A DNA stretch of 64,000 nucleotides from Hyphomicrobiales bacterium (lineage in GTDB: Bacteria; Pseudomonadota; Alphaproteobacteria; Rhizobiales; Rhizobiaceae): assembly GCA_900473745.1 (NCBI GenBank), contig UCMW01000021.1, positions 62,001 to 126,000 of the forward strand, read 5' to 3'. Below, piece after piece: positions 28,390 through 37,316 of this stretch; the first letter of the stretch is position 1, and the number at the start of each line of letters is the position of its first letter. Below the pieces are notes generated by a model. It ran no database searches, was not told where the DNA came from, and saw nothing but the letters and a program-made list of their open reading frames with translations. The translations under genes and the position numbers were made by a program.

Positions 28390-30105
28390 TCAGAGCCTCA
28401 GCGACCAGATCGTCGCATTGCTCACGACACCGGGCTCGGCGATCAGCCTGAGCGCACGGACCGGCTCGAAACCCGCAATACGCTTGGTGCCGGCGATGCG
28501 GCCACCATCGGCAAAGATTTCCAGCGAGCCGTAATCGAGGAAGACCCGCAAGCGGCGGACGCCGGCGGCCCTTGCGATGTAACGCGGCCCCGGCGGCTCG
28601 TCCGGCCGGTCAAGATAACCATGCAGGATCTCCAGTCCTTCGGCGTGCTGGGCAATCGCCAGCCGGATTTCGGGATGATCGAATTCCAGCCGGAAAGCCC
28701 CACCGGCCTCCGAAAGCTCGAAGGCGATCTCGGCGGCGCCATTGGGTAGACCGACCGTTTGACCGCTCGAGAGGCGCGTTCGGTCGAGCATACGGGCGCG
28801 CAGGCTTTCCGCAGCACCGATCGGGGGCGTCAGCAGCGTATCACCCTCCACAGCCAGAGTGCGCGGCAGGGTCATGGCCGAGGGAAAATCAATGCTGGGC
28901 CCGGTATCGGCCCAATTGCCGAGCCAGCCGATACCTACAGGCGTCCCACCATCGACAAAGGCCTGGAAGGCGTAATTGTCGGTGCCGAAGTCCAGTTCCC
29001 GCCCGAAGGACTTCGCGAAGCTTCGACCATCGAACCAGCCGATATCGATCATGGTCAGGTTGCGCCGGCCCGTTTCCTTGTCCTCGCCATTCATCAGGCC
29101 GTAGATAAGCGCCCAGCGAGTTGCGGGGTCGCGATGGTCGCCATCGACCGGTAGAAGGCAGGGACATTCGAGCGCCGAGGTTTCAAAGCGGGTCTCGGTG
29201 TAGAGTTTGCCGACATAGGCCCAGTCACCGGCCGCCGTGTTGTCCTCCGTCTCATAGAGCAGGATGACGCCACCCTCCGCACTCTGGCTGCCGAGCAGCA
29301 TCTTCCAGAGGCCGTCGGGTCCCCGGAAGACATACGGGTCACGGAAATCGAAGGTCAGGCCCTCGCCGTTGGGACGTCGCGGCAGAAAGACCTCCGCCGC
29401 GCCAGCGCTGAAGAGGTCCGTCGAGATCGCCGTCAGCTGGATTTCCTGTTCCGGCGTGCGATCAGCAATCTTTTCGGTGAAGAAGACCCTGATGCCCGGA
29501 CCATCGGTGCGGGCGACGGCCGAGCCGGAGAAGGCGCCACCGCGCTTGTCGGGCCTCACCGTCAGTTCCTCTGAAGGAAAGAGGAAGACCGGCAGGTGGC
29601 GCCAGCGCAGGTAATCCGAAGATACGGCATGGCCCCAATGCATGTTGTTCCAGATGCGACCGTGGGAGTAATGCTGGTAGAAGAGATGCGGCCTTCCACC
29701 GAAGCGTCCAAAGCCATTCGGGTCGTTCATCCAGCCGAAGGGTGGGCGAAAATGGTACCCGTCGGGCAGGTCCGGCGGCTCATTCGCTGGGTTCGTGTGG
29801 ATCACGGTTATGCCGGTCTCCAACACGTCTGATGGTGTGAACCAATAGGCCACCGAAAGTGATGTTGCCGCCATGTCATAGGCGAGCGTCACGGTGCCGC
29901 CGCCGAAGACCTGATAGATGCGGAAGGAATTCTCCTCAGAATTGACCGCCTGGACTTCCCCGAACTTGCCGTTGACGCTGTAGAAGGAGACAGCTCCCGG
30001 TTCATCCGGTGTCACCGCCTTCAGCCATAGATGTAGAACGGCATTGACGGGCAGGTCGACGTCTATGGCCCTGTGGCCGTCCGGTATGCCGTTGGCGATC
30101 CTCAT
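28390..30105 (-). CDS. Glycoside hydrolase family 32 protein (beta-fructosidase)
   Basis: Cleaves beta-fructofuranosyl bonds (sucrose, levan or inulin type). The nucleophile D128 lies in the family hallmark GWMNDPNGFG; FRDPYVFRG and the acid/base ECPCLLP motif follow, then a C-terminal beta-sandwich. About 110 residues precede the hallmark, an N-terminal extension that looks like a small beta domain. There is no signal peptide, so the enzyme is probably cytosolic. The ATG at 30105 is favoured for spacing from AAAGGGAG; 30111 is possible. It is convergent with the kinase gene, and no sugar transporter is adjacent. Confidence 0.9.
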   Translation of the reverse strand: MRIANGIPDGHRAIDVDLPVNAVLHLWLKAVTPDEPGAVSFYSVNGKFGEVQAVNSEENSFRIYQVFGGGTVTLAYDMAATSLSVAYWFTPSDVLETGITVIHTNPANEPPDLPDGYHFRPPFGWMNDPNGFGRFGGRPHLFYQHYSHGRIWNNMHWGHAVSSDYLRWRHLPVFLFPSEELTVRPDKRGGAFSGSAVARTDGPGIRVFFTEKIADRTPEQEIQLTAISTDLFSAGAAEVFLPRRPNGEGLTFDFRDPYVFRGPDGLWKMLLGSQSAEGGVILLYETEDNTAAGDWAYVGKLYTETRFETSALECPCLLPVDGDHRDPATRWALIYGLMNGEDKETGRRNLTMIDIGWFDGRSFAKSFGRELDFGTDNYAFQAFVDGGTPVGIGWLGNWADTGPSIDFPSAMTLPRTLAVEGDTLLTPPIGAAESLRARMLDRTRLSSGQTVGLPNGAAEIAFELSEAGGAFRLEFDHPEIRLAIAQHAEGLEILHGYLDRPDEPPGPRYIARAAGVRRLRVFLDYGSLEIFADGGRIAGTKRIAGFEPVRALRLIAEPGVVSNATIWSLRL

Positions 30106-30261
30106 GCGCATCTCCCTTTGTCCTGTCGCCAGCGTTCAACGGGAGGAGACGCGGGCCTGTTCCAATCATAGTTGTCACAGAGGCTTCAGAAAACCGTCAC
30201 GGCGGCTTCACTCGAAGCACCTATTGCGGCCGGAACGACATTGAAGATCGGAGCCCTGCTC

Positions 30262-31293
30262 ATGCGTCTCGCCGTTCTCGCCCTCGGCCTGCTTCTCTCC
30301 CTCGTCACCGGGGCAGCAAGCCTTGCACCCCTCCCCCCGTCGAACCGTGCGGCCCTCATTCACGACCGTCTGACCCAGGCCAATCTCAATCGCGATCATG
30401 TCATGGTCGTGGCCCATCGGGCAGGGTGGAAAAAGGATGGTATCACCGTTCGCGCCGAAAATTCCTTTGCCGCGATCGATCATGCGGCGTCGATAGGCGT
30501 CGAAATGGTCGAGCTCGACGTACGCCGCTCGAAGGACGGCGTATTGGTCATCATGCATGACGAGACGCTGGACCGCACGACGACGTGTCGCGGCAAAGTG
30601 GCGGACTATACACTCGCGGACCTGCGTTCTTGTCGGTTGATTGTCGAAGGCCAGCGGGTACTGACCGACGAGCATGTCTTCACGCTGGAAGAGGCCATGC
30701 TGCATGCCCGCGGCCGGATCCTCATCAATATCGACAACAAGCTTGAGCCCGAGGCGCTGGTCGAAATCGCCGATCTTGCCCGCAGCCTCGGCATGCCAGA
30801 GGGCGTATTGCTGAAGCTCGCGGTATGGAATGCCGAGAGACTGCAGCTTGCGCGTGACATCCGCCGTGCCATCGGCCCCGATATCGCCTTCATGCCGATC
30901 CTCGCCGACGACGCGGTGACCGAACCGGCCTTCATCGACCGCACGCAGTCGGCGCTCGGAGCACCTGCGGCGGAACTCGTGCACTGGTATCGGGATGCAT
31001 CGAAACCCGTCACTATGGATGGCGGTCCGCTGTTGTCGCCGCTCGCACGCGCGGCCGCCATCCGCAATGATGCACATCTGTGGATCAATACCTATCCGAT
31101 CACCGACCGCCCGGAGGGCATGGTGGCCGGCGGTCGCGGCGATTATCTCGCGCTCTCGACCGGTCGTCCAGAGGATGTCTGGGGCTTCTTCGTCGATCGT
31201 GGCGTGACAATCATTCAAACGGACGAGCCCGAGGCGGTGATATCATGGCTCGACAGACAAGGACTGCGCCGGTCTTATGCGCTGACGAACTGA
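30262..31293 (+). CDS. Secreted glycerophosphodiester phosphodiesterase-family protein
   Basis: About 343 residues with an N-terminal hydrophobic signal (MRLAVLALGLLLSLVTGAAS), so periplasmic. The GDPD fold motifs are present: VVAHRAGWKK, the RAENSFAAIDHAASIGVEMVE-type metal site (E and D), MHDETLDRTT and a C-terminal TDEPEAVISWL. The family hydrolyses glycerophosphodiesters, but members with this secreted layout have varied substrates. It ends before a symmetric terminator. Confidence 0.88.
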   Translation: MRLAVLALGLLLSLVTGAASLAPLPPSNRAALIHDRLTQANLNRDHVMVVAHRAGWKKDGITVRAENSFAAIDHAASIGVEMVELDVRRSKDGVLVIMHDETLDRTTTCRGKVADYTLADLRSCRLIVEGQRVLTDEHVFTLEEAMLHARGRILINIDNKLEPEALVEIADLARSLGMPEGVLLKLAVWNAERLQLARDIRRAIGPDIAFMPILADDAVTEPAFIDRTQSALGAPAAELVHWYRDASKPVTMDGGPLLSPLARAAAIRNDAHLWINTYPITDRPEGMVAGGRGDYLALSTGRPEDVWGFFVDRGVTIIQTDEPEAVISWLDRQGLRRSYALTN

Positions 31294-31316
31294 AGATCCC
31301 GACAGACCCGAAACGG

Positions 31317-31342
31317 AAAAGGCGGCCCGAAGCCGCCTTTTC
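31317..31342. terminator. Bidirectional terminator between the phosphodiesterase and fadJ genes
   Basis: AAAAGGCGGC-CCGAA-GCCGCCTTTT is a perfect symmetric stem-loop with A-run and T-run on the two sides. It lies between two convergent genes and should stop transcription from both. Confidence 0.85.
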
Positions 31343-31363
31343 TCTCCATGTCAGCAGTTTGCC

Positions 31364-33577
31364 TCAAGCCGCCTTGGCGGCTTCACCGTAGGGGTCAAAC
31401 CGTCCGTAAAAGGTTTCGCCCTTGGCAGCCATATCCTTGAGGAGCGGCGTCGGGGTGAAATGAGGGCCGTAATCCTTGGCGAGACGTTCGCAGAGCTCCA
31501 CGAAATTCTTCACGCCCATGCCGTCGATATAGGACAGCGCACCCCCGGTATACGGCGCAAAGCCGAAGCCGAGGATGGAGCCGACATCGGCTTCGCGCGG
31601 GTCGGTTACGATACCTTCCTCGACGGTGCGGGCGGCTTCCAGCGCGATGGTGACGAGGAAGCGTTCCTGCAGCGTCTTGACGTTGACGTCATCCGGCTTC
31701 TGCTGCGGATAGAAATCCTTCAGCCCCGGCCAGACATGCTTCTTGGCGGGCTTTGCCGGATAGTCGTAAAAGCCCTTGCCGTTCTTGCGGCCGAAGCGCT
31801 CTTCCTTCTCGACCATGCGGGCGACCAGCTCCATATGGCGCGGGTCGACGGCCTTTTCGCCAAGGTCGGCCACGGTCGCCTTGAGGATCTTGTAGGAGAG
31901 GTCGATCGCCACTTCGTCGTTAAGGGCGAGCGGGCCGACCGGCATGCCGGCGAATTTCGCGGCATTTTCGATCATAACCGGCGGCACACCTTCGATGAGC
32001 ATGTTGTAGCTCTCGGCCATGTAGCGCAGGACGCAGCGGTTGACGAAGAAGCCACGCGTGTCGTTCACCACAATCGGGGTCTTCTTGATCGCGGCGACGT
32101 AATCGAGGGCGACGGCCAGGGCCTTGTCGCCGGTTTCCTTGCCAAGGATGACTTCGGTCAGCATCATCTTCTCGACCGGCGAGAAGAAGTGGATGCCGAT
32201 GAAATCGACCGGGCGCTTGGAGTTTCCGGCGAGACCCGTGATCGGTAGCGTCGAGGTGTTGGAGGCGAAGATCGCACCTTCCGGCAGCACGGCCTCGACC
32301 TTTTCGATGACAGCCTTCTTGACATCACGGTCTTCGAAGACGGCTTCGATGACAAGATCGGCATCGGCGAGCGTGCCGTAGTCGTCAGAGGGCGTGATCA
32401 GGGAGAGTAGCTTGTCGCCCTCGTCCTTGGTGAGCTTGCCCTTGCCGACGGCGCCGGCAACGAGGCCTTCCGAATGGGTTTTGCCCTTCCCGGCGGCTTC
32501 CATGTCACGGTCGATCAGCACGACATTGATCCCGGCTGCAGCTGTCACATAGGCGATCGAGGCACCCATGAAGCCGGCGCCCACAACGCCGACCTTCTTG
32601 ATCTCCGACTTCGGCTGACCAGCGGGGCGACGGGCACCCTTGTTCAGCTCCTGCATCGATACAAAGAGCGAGCGGATCATCGAGAAAGCCTCGGTGGTCT
32701 GCAGGATCTCGGTGAAGTAGCGCTGCTCGATCTTCAGGCCCGTATCGAAGGGCACCTGAAGGCCTTCATAGACGCATTTCAGGATGGCAAGTGCTGCCGG
32801 ATAATTGCCGGCGGTTTCGCGGCGCAGGATGGCGGAAGCCGCTGGCCAGAGCTGGGCTGCCGCCGGGGTCCAGATGCCACCGCCGGGAACCTTGAAGCCC
32901 TTTTCATCCCAGGGGGCAACCGGCTTCAGACCGTCCTTGATCATCTGCTTGGCGGCGTTGATCAGTTCGCCGGGCTCGACCACCTGGTGCACGAGGTTCA
33001 TAGCCTTGGCGCGGGCGGCCGACAGCGTCTGACCCGTGGTCATCATCTGCAGGGCGTCCTGCGTGTTGGCAAGGCGGGCGACGCGCTGCGTGCCACCGGC
33101 GCCTGGGAAGATGCCGACCTTGACTTCCGGCAGTCCGATCTTGACCGATTTGGCGTTCGACGCCACGCGGCCATGGCAGGCGAGCGACAGCTCGGTCGCG
33201 CCACCCATGCAGGTACCGTTGATCGCCGAGACCCAGGGCTTGCCGTTGGTCTCGATCTTGCGCCACAGCCAGGTCATGCGACCGACGGCATCGAAGATCT
33301 TCTGCATGGCAGAGGCCGGATCCTTGATCCGCTCGGCGGCAATCGTCTCGAACATGCCCTTGATCATGGTGAGATCGGCGCCGCCGGAGAAGGACGACTT
33401 GCCGGAGGTGAAGACCACGCCCTTGATGTCGGCGTCTGCAACGGTCTGCTCAAGGATCTTCTCGATTTCGTCCATGACTTCGACGGTGAAGACGTTCATC
33501 GACTTGTCGGGCATGTCCCAAGTGACGAGGGCAATGCCGTCTGCGTCTGTCTCGATGGTGAAGTTCTTGTAGGTCAT
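31364..33577 (-). CDS. fadJ: Fatty-acid oxidation alpha subunit (enoyl-CoA hydratase/3-hydroxyacyl-CoA dehydrogenase, FadJ type)
   Basis: A 737-residue multifunctional enzyme of beta-oxidation. Residues 1 to about 190 are the crotonase domain (SGKSSFSGGADL, oxyanion GTCMGGATELSLACHGRV, EVKVGIFPGAGGTQRV); residues from about 327 on form the 3-hydroxyacyl-CoA dehydrogenase, with VGVVGAGFMGASIAYV as NAD loop, NTSTLPITGLA and HFFSPVEKM carrying the catalytic His. It is the last gene of a leftward thiolase/acyl-CoA dehydrogenase run, separated from thiolase by a repeat element. A ribosome site AGAGGAATCCCAAC precedes the ATG. Confidence 0.92.
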   Translation of the reverse strand: MTYKNFTIETDADGIALVTWDMPDKSMNVFTVEVMDEIEKILEQTVADADIKGVVFTSGKSSFSGGADLTMIKGMFETIAAERIKDPASAMQKIFDAVGRMTWLWRKIETNGKPWVSAINGTCMGGATELSLACHGRVASNAKSVKIGLPEVKVGIFPGAGGTQRVARLANTQDALQMMTTGQTLSAARAKAMNLVHQVVEPGELINAAKQMIKDGLKPVAPWDEKGFKVPGGGIWTPAAAQLWPAASAILRRETAGNYPAALAILKCVYEGLQVPFDTGLKIEQRYFTEILQTTEAFSMIRSLFVSMQELNKGARRPAGQPKSEIKKVGVVGAGFMGASIAYVTAAAGINVVLIDRDMEAAGKGKTHSEGLVAGAVGKGKLTKDEGDKLLSLITPSDDYGTLADADLVIEAVFEDRDVKKAVIEKVEAVLPEGAIFASNTSTLPITGLAGNSKRPVDFIGIHFFSPVEKMMLTEVILGKETGDKALAVALDYVAAIKKTPIVVNDTRGFFVNRCVLRYMAESYNMLIEGVPPVMIENAAKFAGMPVGPLALNDEVAIDLSYKILKATVADLGEKAVDPRHMELVARMVEKEERFGRKNGKGFYDYPAKPAKKHVWPGLKDFYPQQKPDDVNVKTLQERFLVTIALEAARTVEEGIVTDPREADVGSILGFGFAPYTGGALSYIDGMGVKNFVELCERLAKDYGPHFTPTPLLKDMAAKGETFYGRFDPYGEAAKAA

Positions 33578-33619
33578 GTTGGGATTCCTCTTCCCTGAAA
33601 TTCGATGTTGCGAAGAGCA

Positions 33620-33744
33620 TCCCCCTCACCCGGCCTCCGCTTCGCTCGGCCACCCTCTCCCCAAGGGGAGAGGAGGATTGGCCAGCGCTGCGGCGACTTT
33701 CTTCTCCCCAGCGGGGAGTAGGTGCCGGCAGGCGGATGAGGGGG
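33620..33744. repeat. Rhizobial-type intergenic palindromic repeat, copy A
   Basis: Contains CCCCCTCACCCGGCC, a GCTTCGC loop region, CTCTCCCCAAGGGGAGAG and CTTCTCCCCAGCGGGGAG, ending GATGAGGGGG. These are the same building blocks as copy B (35006-35121), in different order. It fills nearly all of the fadJ-thiolase spacer. It resembles RIME-like mosaic elements of rhizobia and can form strong hairpins. Confidence 0.75.
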
Positions 33745-33753
33745 CCTACCCCA

Positions 33754-34962
33754 TCAAACGCGCTCGATTACCGTTGCCGTGCCCATGCCCGCACCAATGC
33801 AGAGCGTGACCAGCGCGGTGTTCAGATCGCGGCGTTCCAGTTCGTCGAGCACTGTGCCGAGGATCATCGCGCCGGTGGCACCGAGCGGATGGCCCATGGC
33901 GATCGCGCCGCCGGCGACGTTCATCTTCGAATGGTCGACGTTGAAATGCTGCATGAAGCGCAGGACGACGGCGGCGAAGGCTTCGTTCAGCTCGAACAGG
34001 TCGAAGTCGGAGATCTTCATGCCGGTGCGCTTCAGGAGCTTTTCCGTCACGTCAACAGGGCCGGTCAGCATGAGCGCCGGGTCGGAGCCGATATTGGTGA
34101 AGGCGCGGATGCGGGCGCGGGGCTTGAGGCCCATGCTTTCACCGCCGGCTTTGGAGCCGACGAGAACGGCAGCAGCGCCGTCAACGATGCCGGAGGAATT
34201 GCCGGCATGGTGGATGTAGTTGATGCGCTCGATTTCCGGATGGGCCTGGATGGCGACGGCTTCGAAGCCGCCCATTTCCCCGGGCATCTGGAAGGAGGGG
34301 TTGAGGCTTGCCAGCGACTGCATGTCGGTGCCGGGGCGCATGTGTTCGTCCCGGTCCAGAATGACGAGGCCGTTGCCATCCTTCACCGGGATGACGGACT
34401 TGGCGAAGTTGCCGGCAGCCCAGGAGGCGGCGGAGCGCTTCTGACTTTCGACGGCATAGGCGTCGACGTCGTCGCGGGTGAAGCCATATTTTGTGGCGAT
34501 CAGATCGGCCGAGACGCCCTGCGGCATGAAATAGCCGGGGAAGTTGACCGAGGGGTCCATGTACCAGGCACCGCCCGACATGCCCATGCCGACGCGAGAC
34601 ATACTCTCGACACCACCGGCGATGACGATGTCGTCGGAGCCGGCCGTGACCTTGCCAGCGGCAAGGTTAATGGCGTCGAGGCCCGAAGCGCAGAAGCGCG
34701 AAATCTGGATGCCAGGAGCGGCGAAATCATAGCCTGCCTCGAAGGCTGCGGCCTTCGGGATGACGGCGCCGGCTTCCATCACCGGGTCGACGCAGCCGAA
34801 GATGATGTCATCGACGGTCGCGGTATCGAGGCCATTGCGGTCGCGGAGCGCCTCCAGCGTCTTGGCGGCCAGACGGGGGGTCGGCACTTCGTGCAGCGAT
34901 CCGTCCTTCTTGCCGCGCCCGCGGGGCGTGCGCACGTGGTCGTAAATGAAGACTTCAGTCAT
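33754..34962 (-). CDS. fadA: Acetyl-CoA C-acyltransferase (thiolase)
   Basis: A 402-residue thiolase that performs the last beta-oxidation step, cleaving 3-ketoacyl-CoA. The nucleophile C91 lies in QISRFCASGLDAINLA; GGAIAMGHPLGATGA provides the histidine; the second cysteine is in TLCIGAGMGTA. The start at 34962 gives MTEVFIYDHVRTPRGR, the common form. Gene neighbours (acyl-CoA dehydrogenase upstream, FadJ downstream) support the degradative role over biosynthesis. Confidence 0.93.
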   Translation of the reverse strand: MTEVFIYDHVRTPRGRGKKDGSLHEVPTPRLAAKTLEALRDRNGLDTATVDDIIFGCVDPVMEAGAVIPKAAAFEAGYDFAAPGIQISRFCASGLDAINLAAGKVTAGSDDIVIAGGVESMSRVGMGMSGGAWYMDPSVNFPGYFMPQGVSADLIATKYGFTRDDVDAYAVESQKRSAASWAAGNFAKSVIPVKDGNGLVILDRDEHMRPGTDMQSLASLNPSFQMPGEMGGFEAVAIQAHPEIERINYIHHAGNSSGIVDGAAAVLVGSKAGGESMGLKPRARIRAFTNIGSDPALMLTGPVDVTEKLLKRTGMKISDFDLFELNEAFAAVVLRFMQHFNVDHSKMNVAGGAIAMGHPLGATGAMILGTVLDELERRDLNTALVTLCIGAGMGTATVIERV

Positions 34963-35005
34963 CGTCTCTCTCCCTTGGGCGCACGGGGCGCCGGAATTCT
35001 TTCCC

Positions 35006-35121
35006 TCTTCTCCCCAGCGGGGAGAAGTGCCGAGCAAATGCGAGGCGATGAGGGGGCCGATTGCGCAAGCACCCCCTCATCCGGCCCTTCGGGCCACCTT
35101 CTCCCCGCCGGGGAGAAGGGG
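35006..35121. repeat. Rhizobial-type intergenic palindromic repeat, copy B
   Basis: Begins CTTCTCCCCAGCGGGGAGAAG, continues with GCGATGAGGGGG and, after a short spacer, CCCCCTCATCCGGCCCTTCGG, and ends CTTCTCCCCGCCGGGGAGAAGG. The two halves are themselves inverted repeats. It is related to copy A, 1.3 kb away, and fills the spacer between the acyl-CoA dehydrogenase and thiolase genes. Confidence 0.8.
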
Positions 35122-35125
35122 AAGA

Positions 35126-36919
35126 TCAAAACGCTTCGGCGGCCATTTCCATCAGGCTGTCGGCGCCGGTTTCGATGCGGGCCTTGCGCAATGCCGTCTC
35201 CGGCATGACCTTTTCCATGTAGAAACGGCCGGTCAACAGCTTGTTCTTGTAGTAGTCGGCATCGCCAGATCCTGCCGCCAGATTGTCGTTGGCGGCCTTG
35301 GCCATCTTCGCCCACATGTAGCCGAGCACGACGAGACCGAAGAGATGCATGTAGTCGGTCGAACCGGCGCCAGCATTGTCGGGCTTAGCCATGGCGTTCT
35401 GCATGAACCACATGGTCGCGGCCTGCAGGTCGTTCAGACCCTTCTTCAGGCTCTTGGTATAGGCCGAGAGGTTTTCGTCCGAACGGTTCTCCTCGCAGAA
35501 ATCACCGATCTCCTTGAACAGCGCCATGACGGCGCGGCCACCGTTGAGGCCGAGCTTGCGGCCGACGAGGTCGAGGGCCTGGATGCCGTTAGCGCCTTCG
35601 TAGATCATCGCGATGCGGGCATCGCGGACATACTGGCTCATGCCCCATTCTTCGATATAGCCGTGGCCGCCATAGACCTGCTGAGCCATGACCGCATGGT
35701 CGAAGCCCTTGTCGGTCAGGACGCCCTTGAGGATCGGCGTCATCAGGCCGAGCACGTCGTCGGACAGCTGCTTTTCAGCCGCATCGTCCGAACGGTGGGC
35801 GATGTCGGACTTCAATGCCGTCCAGAGCAGGAAGGCACGACCGGCTTCGTTGAAGGACTTGATGGTGAGAAGCGTGCGGCGGATGTCCGGATGCACGATG
35901 ATCGGGTCAGCCTTCTTTTCCGGCGCCTTGACGCCCGACAGAGACCGGCCCTGGATGCGCTCGCGGGCATAGTTGGCAGCGTTCTGATAGGCGATTTCGG
36001 AGATCGACAGACCCTGCAGGCCAACGCCGAGGCGGGCCTCGTTCATCATGACGAACATGGCCGCCAGGCCCTTGTTTTCGGCGCCAATCAGATAACCGGT
36101 CGCCTCGTCATAGTTCATCACGCAGGTGGCGTTGCCGTGGATGCCCATCTTGTGCTCGATGGCGCCGCAGGTGACGGTGTTGCGGGCGCCGACCGAGCCG
36201 TCGTCGCCGACCATGAACTTAGGCACGATGAAGAGCGAGATGCCCTTGGTGCCCTCGGGCGCACCTTCGATACGGGCCAGCACCAGGTGGATGATGTTGT
36301 CCGACATGTCGTGTTCGCCGGCCGAGATGAAGATCTTCTGGCCGGAAATCTTGTAGGAGCCGTCGCCGTTCGGGACAGCCTTGGTTCGCAAGAGGCCGAG
36401 GTCGGTGCCGCAATGGGGCTCGGTCAGGTTCATCGTGCCCGTCCAGACACCCTCGACCATGTTCGGCAGATATTTCTGCTTCTGCTCGTCTGTGCCGTGA
36501 ACGAGGATCGCGGCAATCGCGCCCTGGGTCAGGCCCGGATACATCATCAGCGCCATGTTGGCCGAAGACATGTATTCCCCGACGGCGGTGTGCAGCGTGT
36601 AGGGCAGGCCCTGGCCGCCGTATTCGGCAGGCACTGCGAGGCCCAACCAGCCCCCCTGACAGTAGGCGTCATAAGCTTGCTTGAAGCCCTTCGGCGTCTT
36701 GACCGAGCCGTCATCCGTGCGAACGCAGCCTTCCTGGTCGCCGGAAAGGTTGAGCGGGAAAAGCTGCTCTTCCGCGAGCTTCGCCGCCTCGCCGACGATC
36801 GCCTCGATCATGTCGGGGGTCGCGTCTTCAAAGCCCGGCAGGTTGTTGTACCGCTCGAGACCAAGGACGTCGTTGAGAATGAAAAGCGTGTCGTTTACGG
36901 GGGCCTTGTAGACAGGCAT
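35126..36919 (-). CDS. Acyl-CoA dehydrogenase with C-terminal extension
   Basis: A 597-residue FAD enzyme for the first beta-oxidation step. The family signature is visible as [16 protein letters not shown] and [26 protein letters not shown]/CoA contacts lie in [20 protein letters not shown] and [15 protein letters not shown]. Residues after about 470 form the extra helical domain of long FadE-like members (AidB/ACAD-C group). It is first of the three-gene oxidation run; a 22-bp palindrome lies upstream of its start. Chain-length preference is unknown. Confidence 0.92.
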   Translation of the reverse strand: MPVYKAPVNDTLFILNDVLGLERYNNLPGFEDATPDMIEAIVGEAAKLAEEQLFPLNLSGDQEGCVRTDDGSVKTPKGFKQAYDAYCQGGWLGLAVPAEYGGQGLPYTLHTAVGEYMSSANMALMMYPGLTQGAIAAILVHGTDEQKQKYLPNMVEGVWTGTMNLTEPHCGTDLGLLRTKAVPNGDGSYKISGQKIFISAGEHDMSDNIIHLVLARIEGAPEGTKGISLFIVPKFMVGDDGSVGARNTVTCGAIEHKMGIHGNATCVMNYDEATGYLIGAENKGLAAMFVMMNEARLGVGLQGLSISEIAYQNAANYARERIQGRSLSGVKAPEKKADPIIVHPDIRRTLLTIKSFNEAGRAFLLWTALKSDIAHRSDDAAEKQLSDDVLGLMTPILKGVLTDKGFDHAVMAQQVYGGHGYIEEWGMSQYVRDARIAMIYEGANGIQALDLVGRKLGLNGGRAVMALFKEIGDFCEENRSDENLSAYTKSLKKGLNDLQAATMWFMQNAMAKPDNAGAGSTDYMHLFGLVVLGYMWAKMAKAANDNLAAGSGDADYYKNKLLTGRFYMEKVMPETALRKARIETGADSLMEMAAEAF

Positions 36920-37316
36920 CGGTCATCTTCCTCCAAAGACTTCGGTTCCGACGGGATCGGACTGTTCTGGCTTATACAAATAATTGACGTGCGCGTAAAC
37001 GTCAAAATTTTCGATCGCGGCATTTCCGCCCGCTCGCCCGCTTCACACCTTCCCTTTCGCCAAACTTCCAGATGCCGCTTGCGCGGGGCAGGAGAGTGGC
37101 TTCGCCAATGGGTGCTTCTTCATGATTTTCAGCACATGATTAACGGCTTGTTTACCATGTTTCATGAATGGTTGCGTTTGAAAGCTGGTGATCCATTCGT
37201 GATTCAGACGTCGCCTGCGTGCTGCAACGCAAAGTGCCTCGATCGAAGCGAAGATGGACCGCCCGGACGCATTCGGACGGCATGACCCGCCCGGCATCAT
37301 CGAAGCGAGCAGAACC
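36920..37316. other. Intergenic region between the acyl-CoA dehydrogenase and PodJ-like genes
   Basis: A 397-base divergent spacer with no convincing gene. Near the left end it has an AT-rich promoter-like stretch (CTTATACAAATAATTGAC) and a 22-bp palindrome. The right half has several AT-rich patches (CATGATTAACGG, TTTACCATG) that could drive the podJ-like gene. If that gene started at the ATG at 37254 the spacer would shrink by 63 bases. Confidence 0.6.
36984..37005. promoter_or_regulatory. Operator-like palindrome upstream of the beta-oxidation genes
   Basis: TTGACGT and ACGTCAA are perfect 7-base arms with an eight-base GCGCGTAA spacer. It lies 65 bases upstream of the acyl-CoA dehydrogenase start, overlapping a promoter-like TATACAAATAATT stretch. 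The TTGACGT...ACGTCAA form resembles sites described for MerR/LiuR-type regulators of acyl-CoA degradation. No such regulator gene is in this window, so the assignment is tentative. Confidence 0.55.

Noticed and set aside
33620-35121. A CRISPR array or insertion sequence suggested by the repeated palindromes
   Set aside because: The units are only two, 1.3 kb apart, in shuffled order, without regular spacers and without a transposase.
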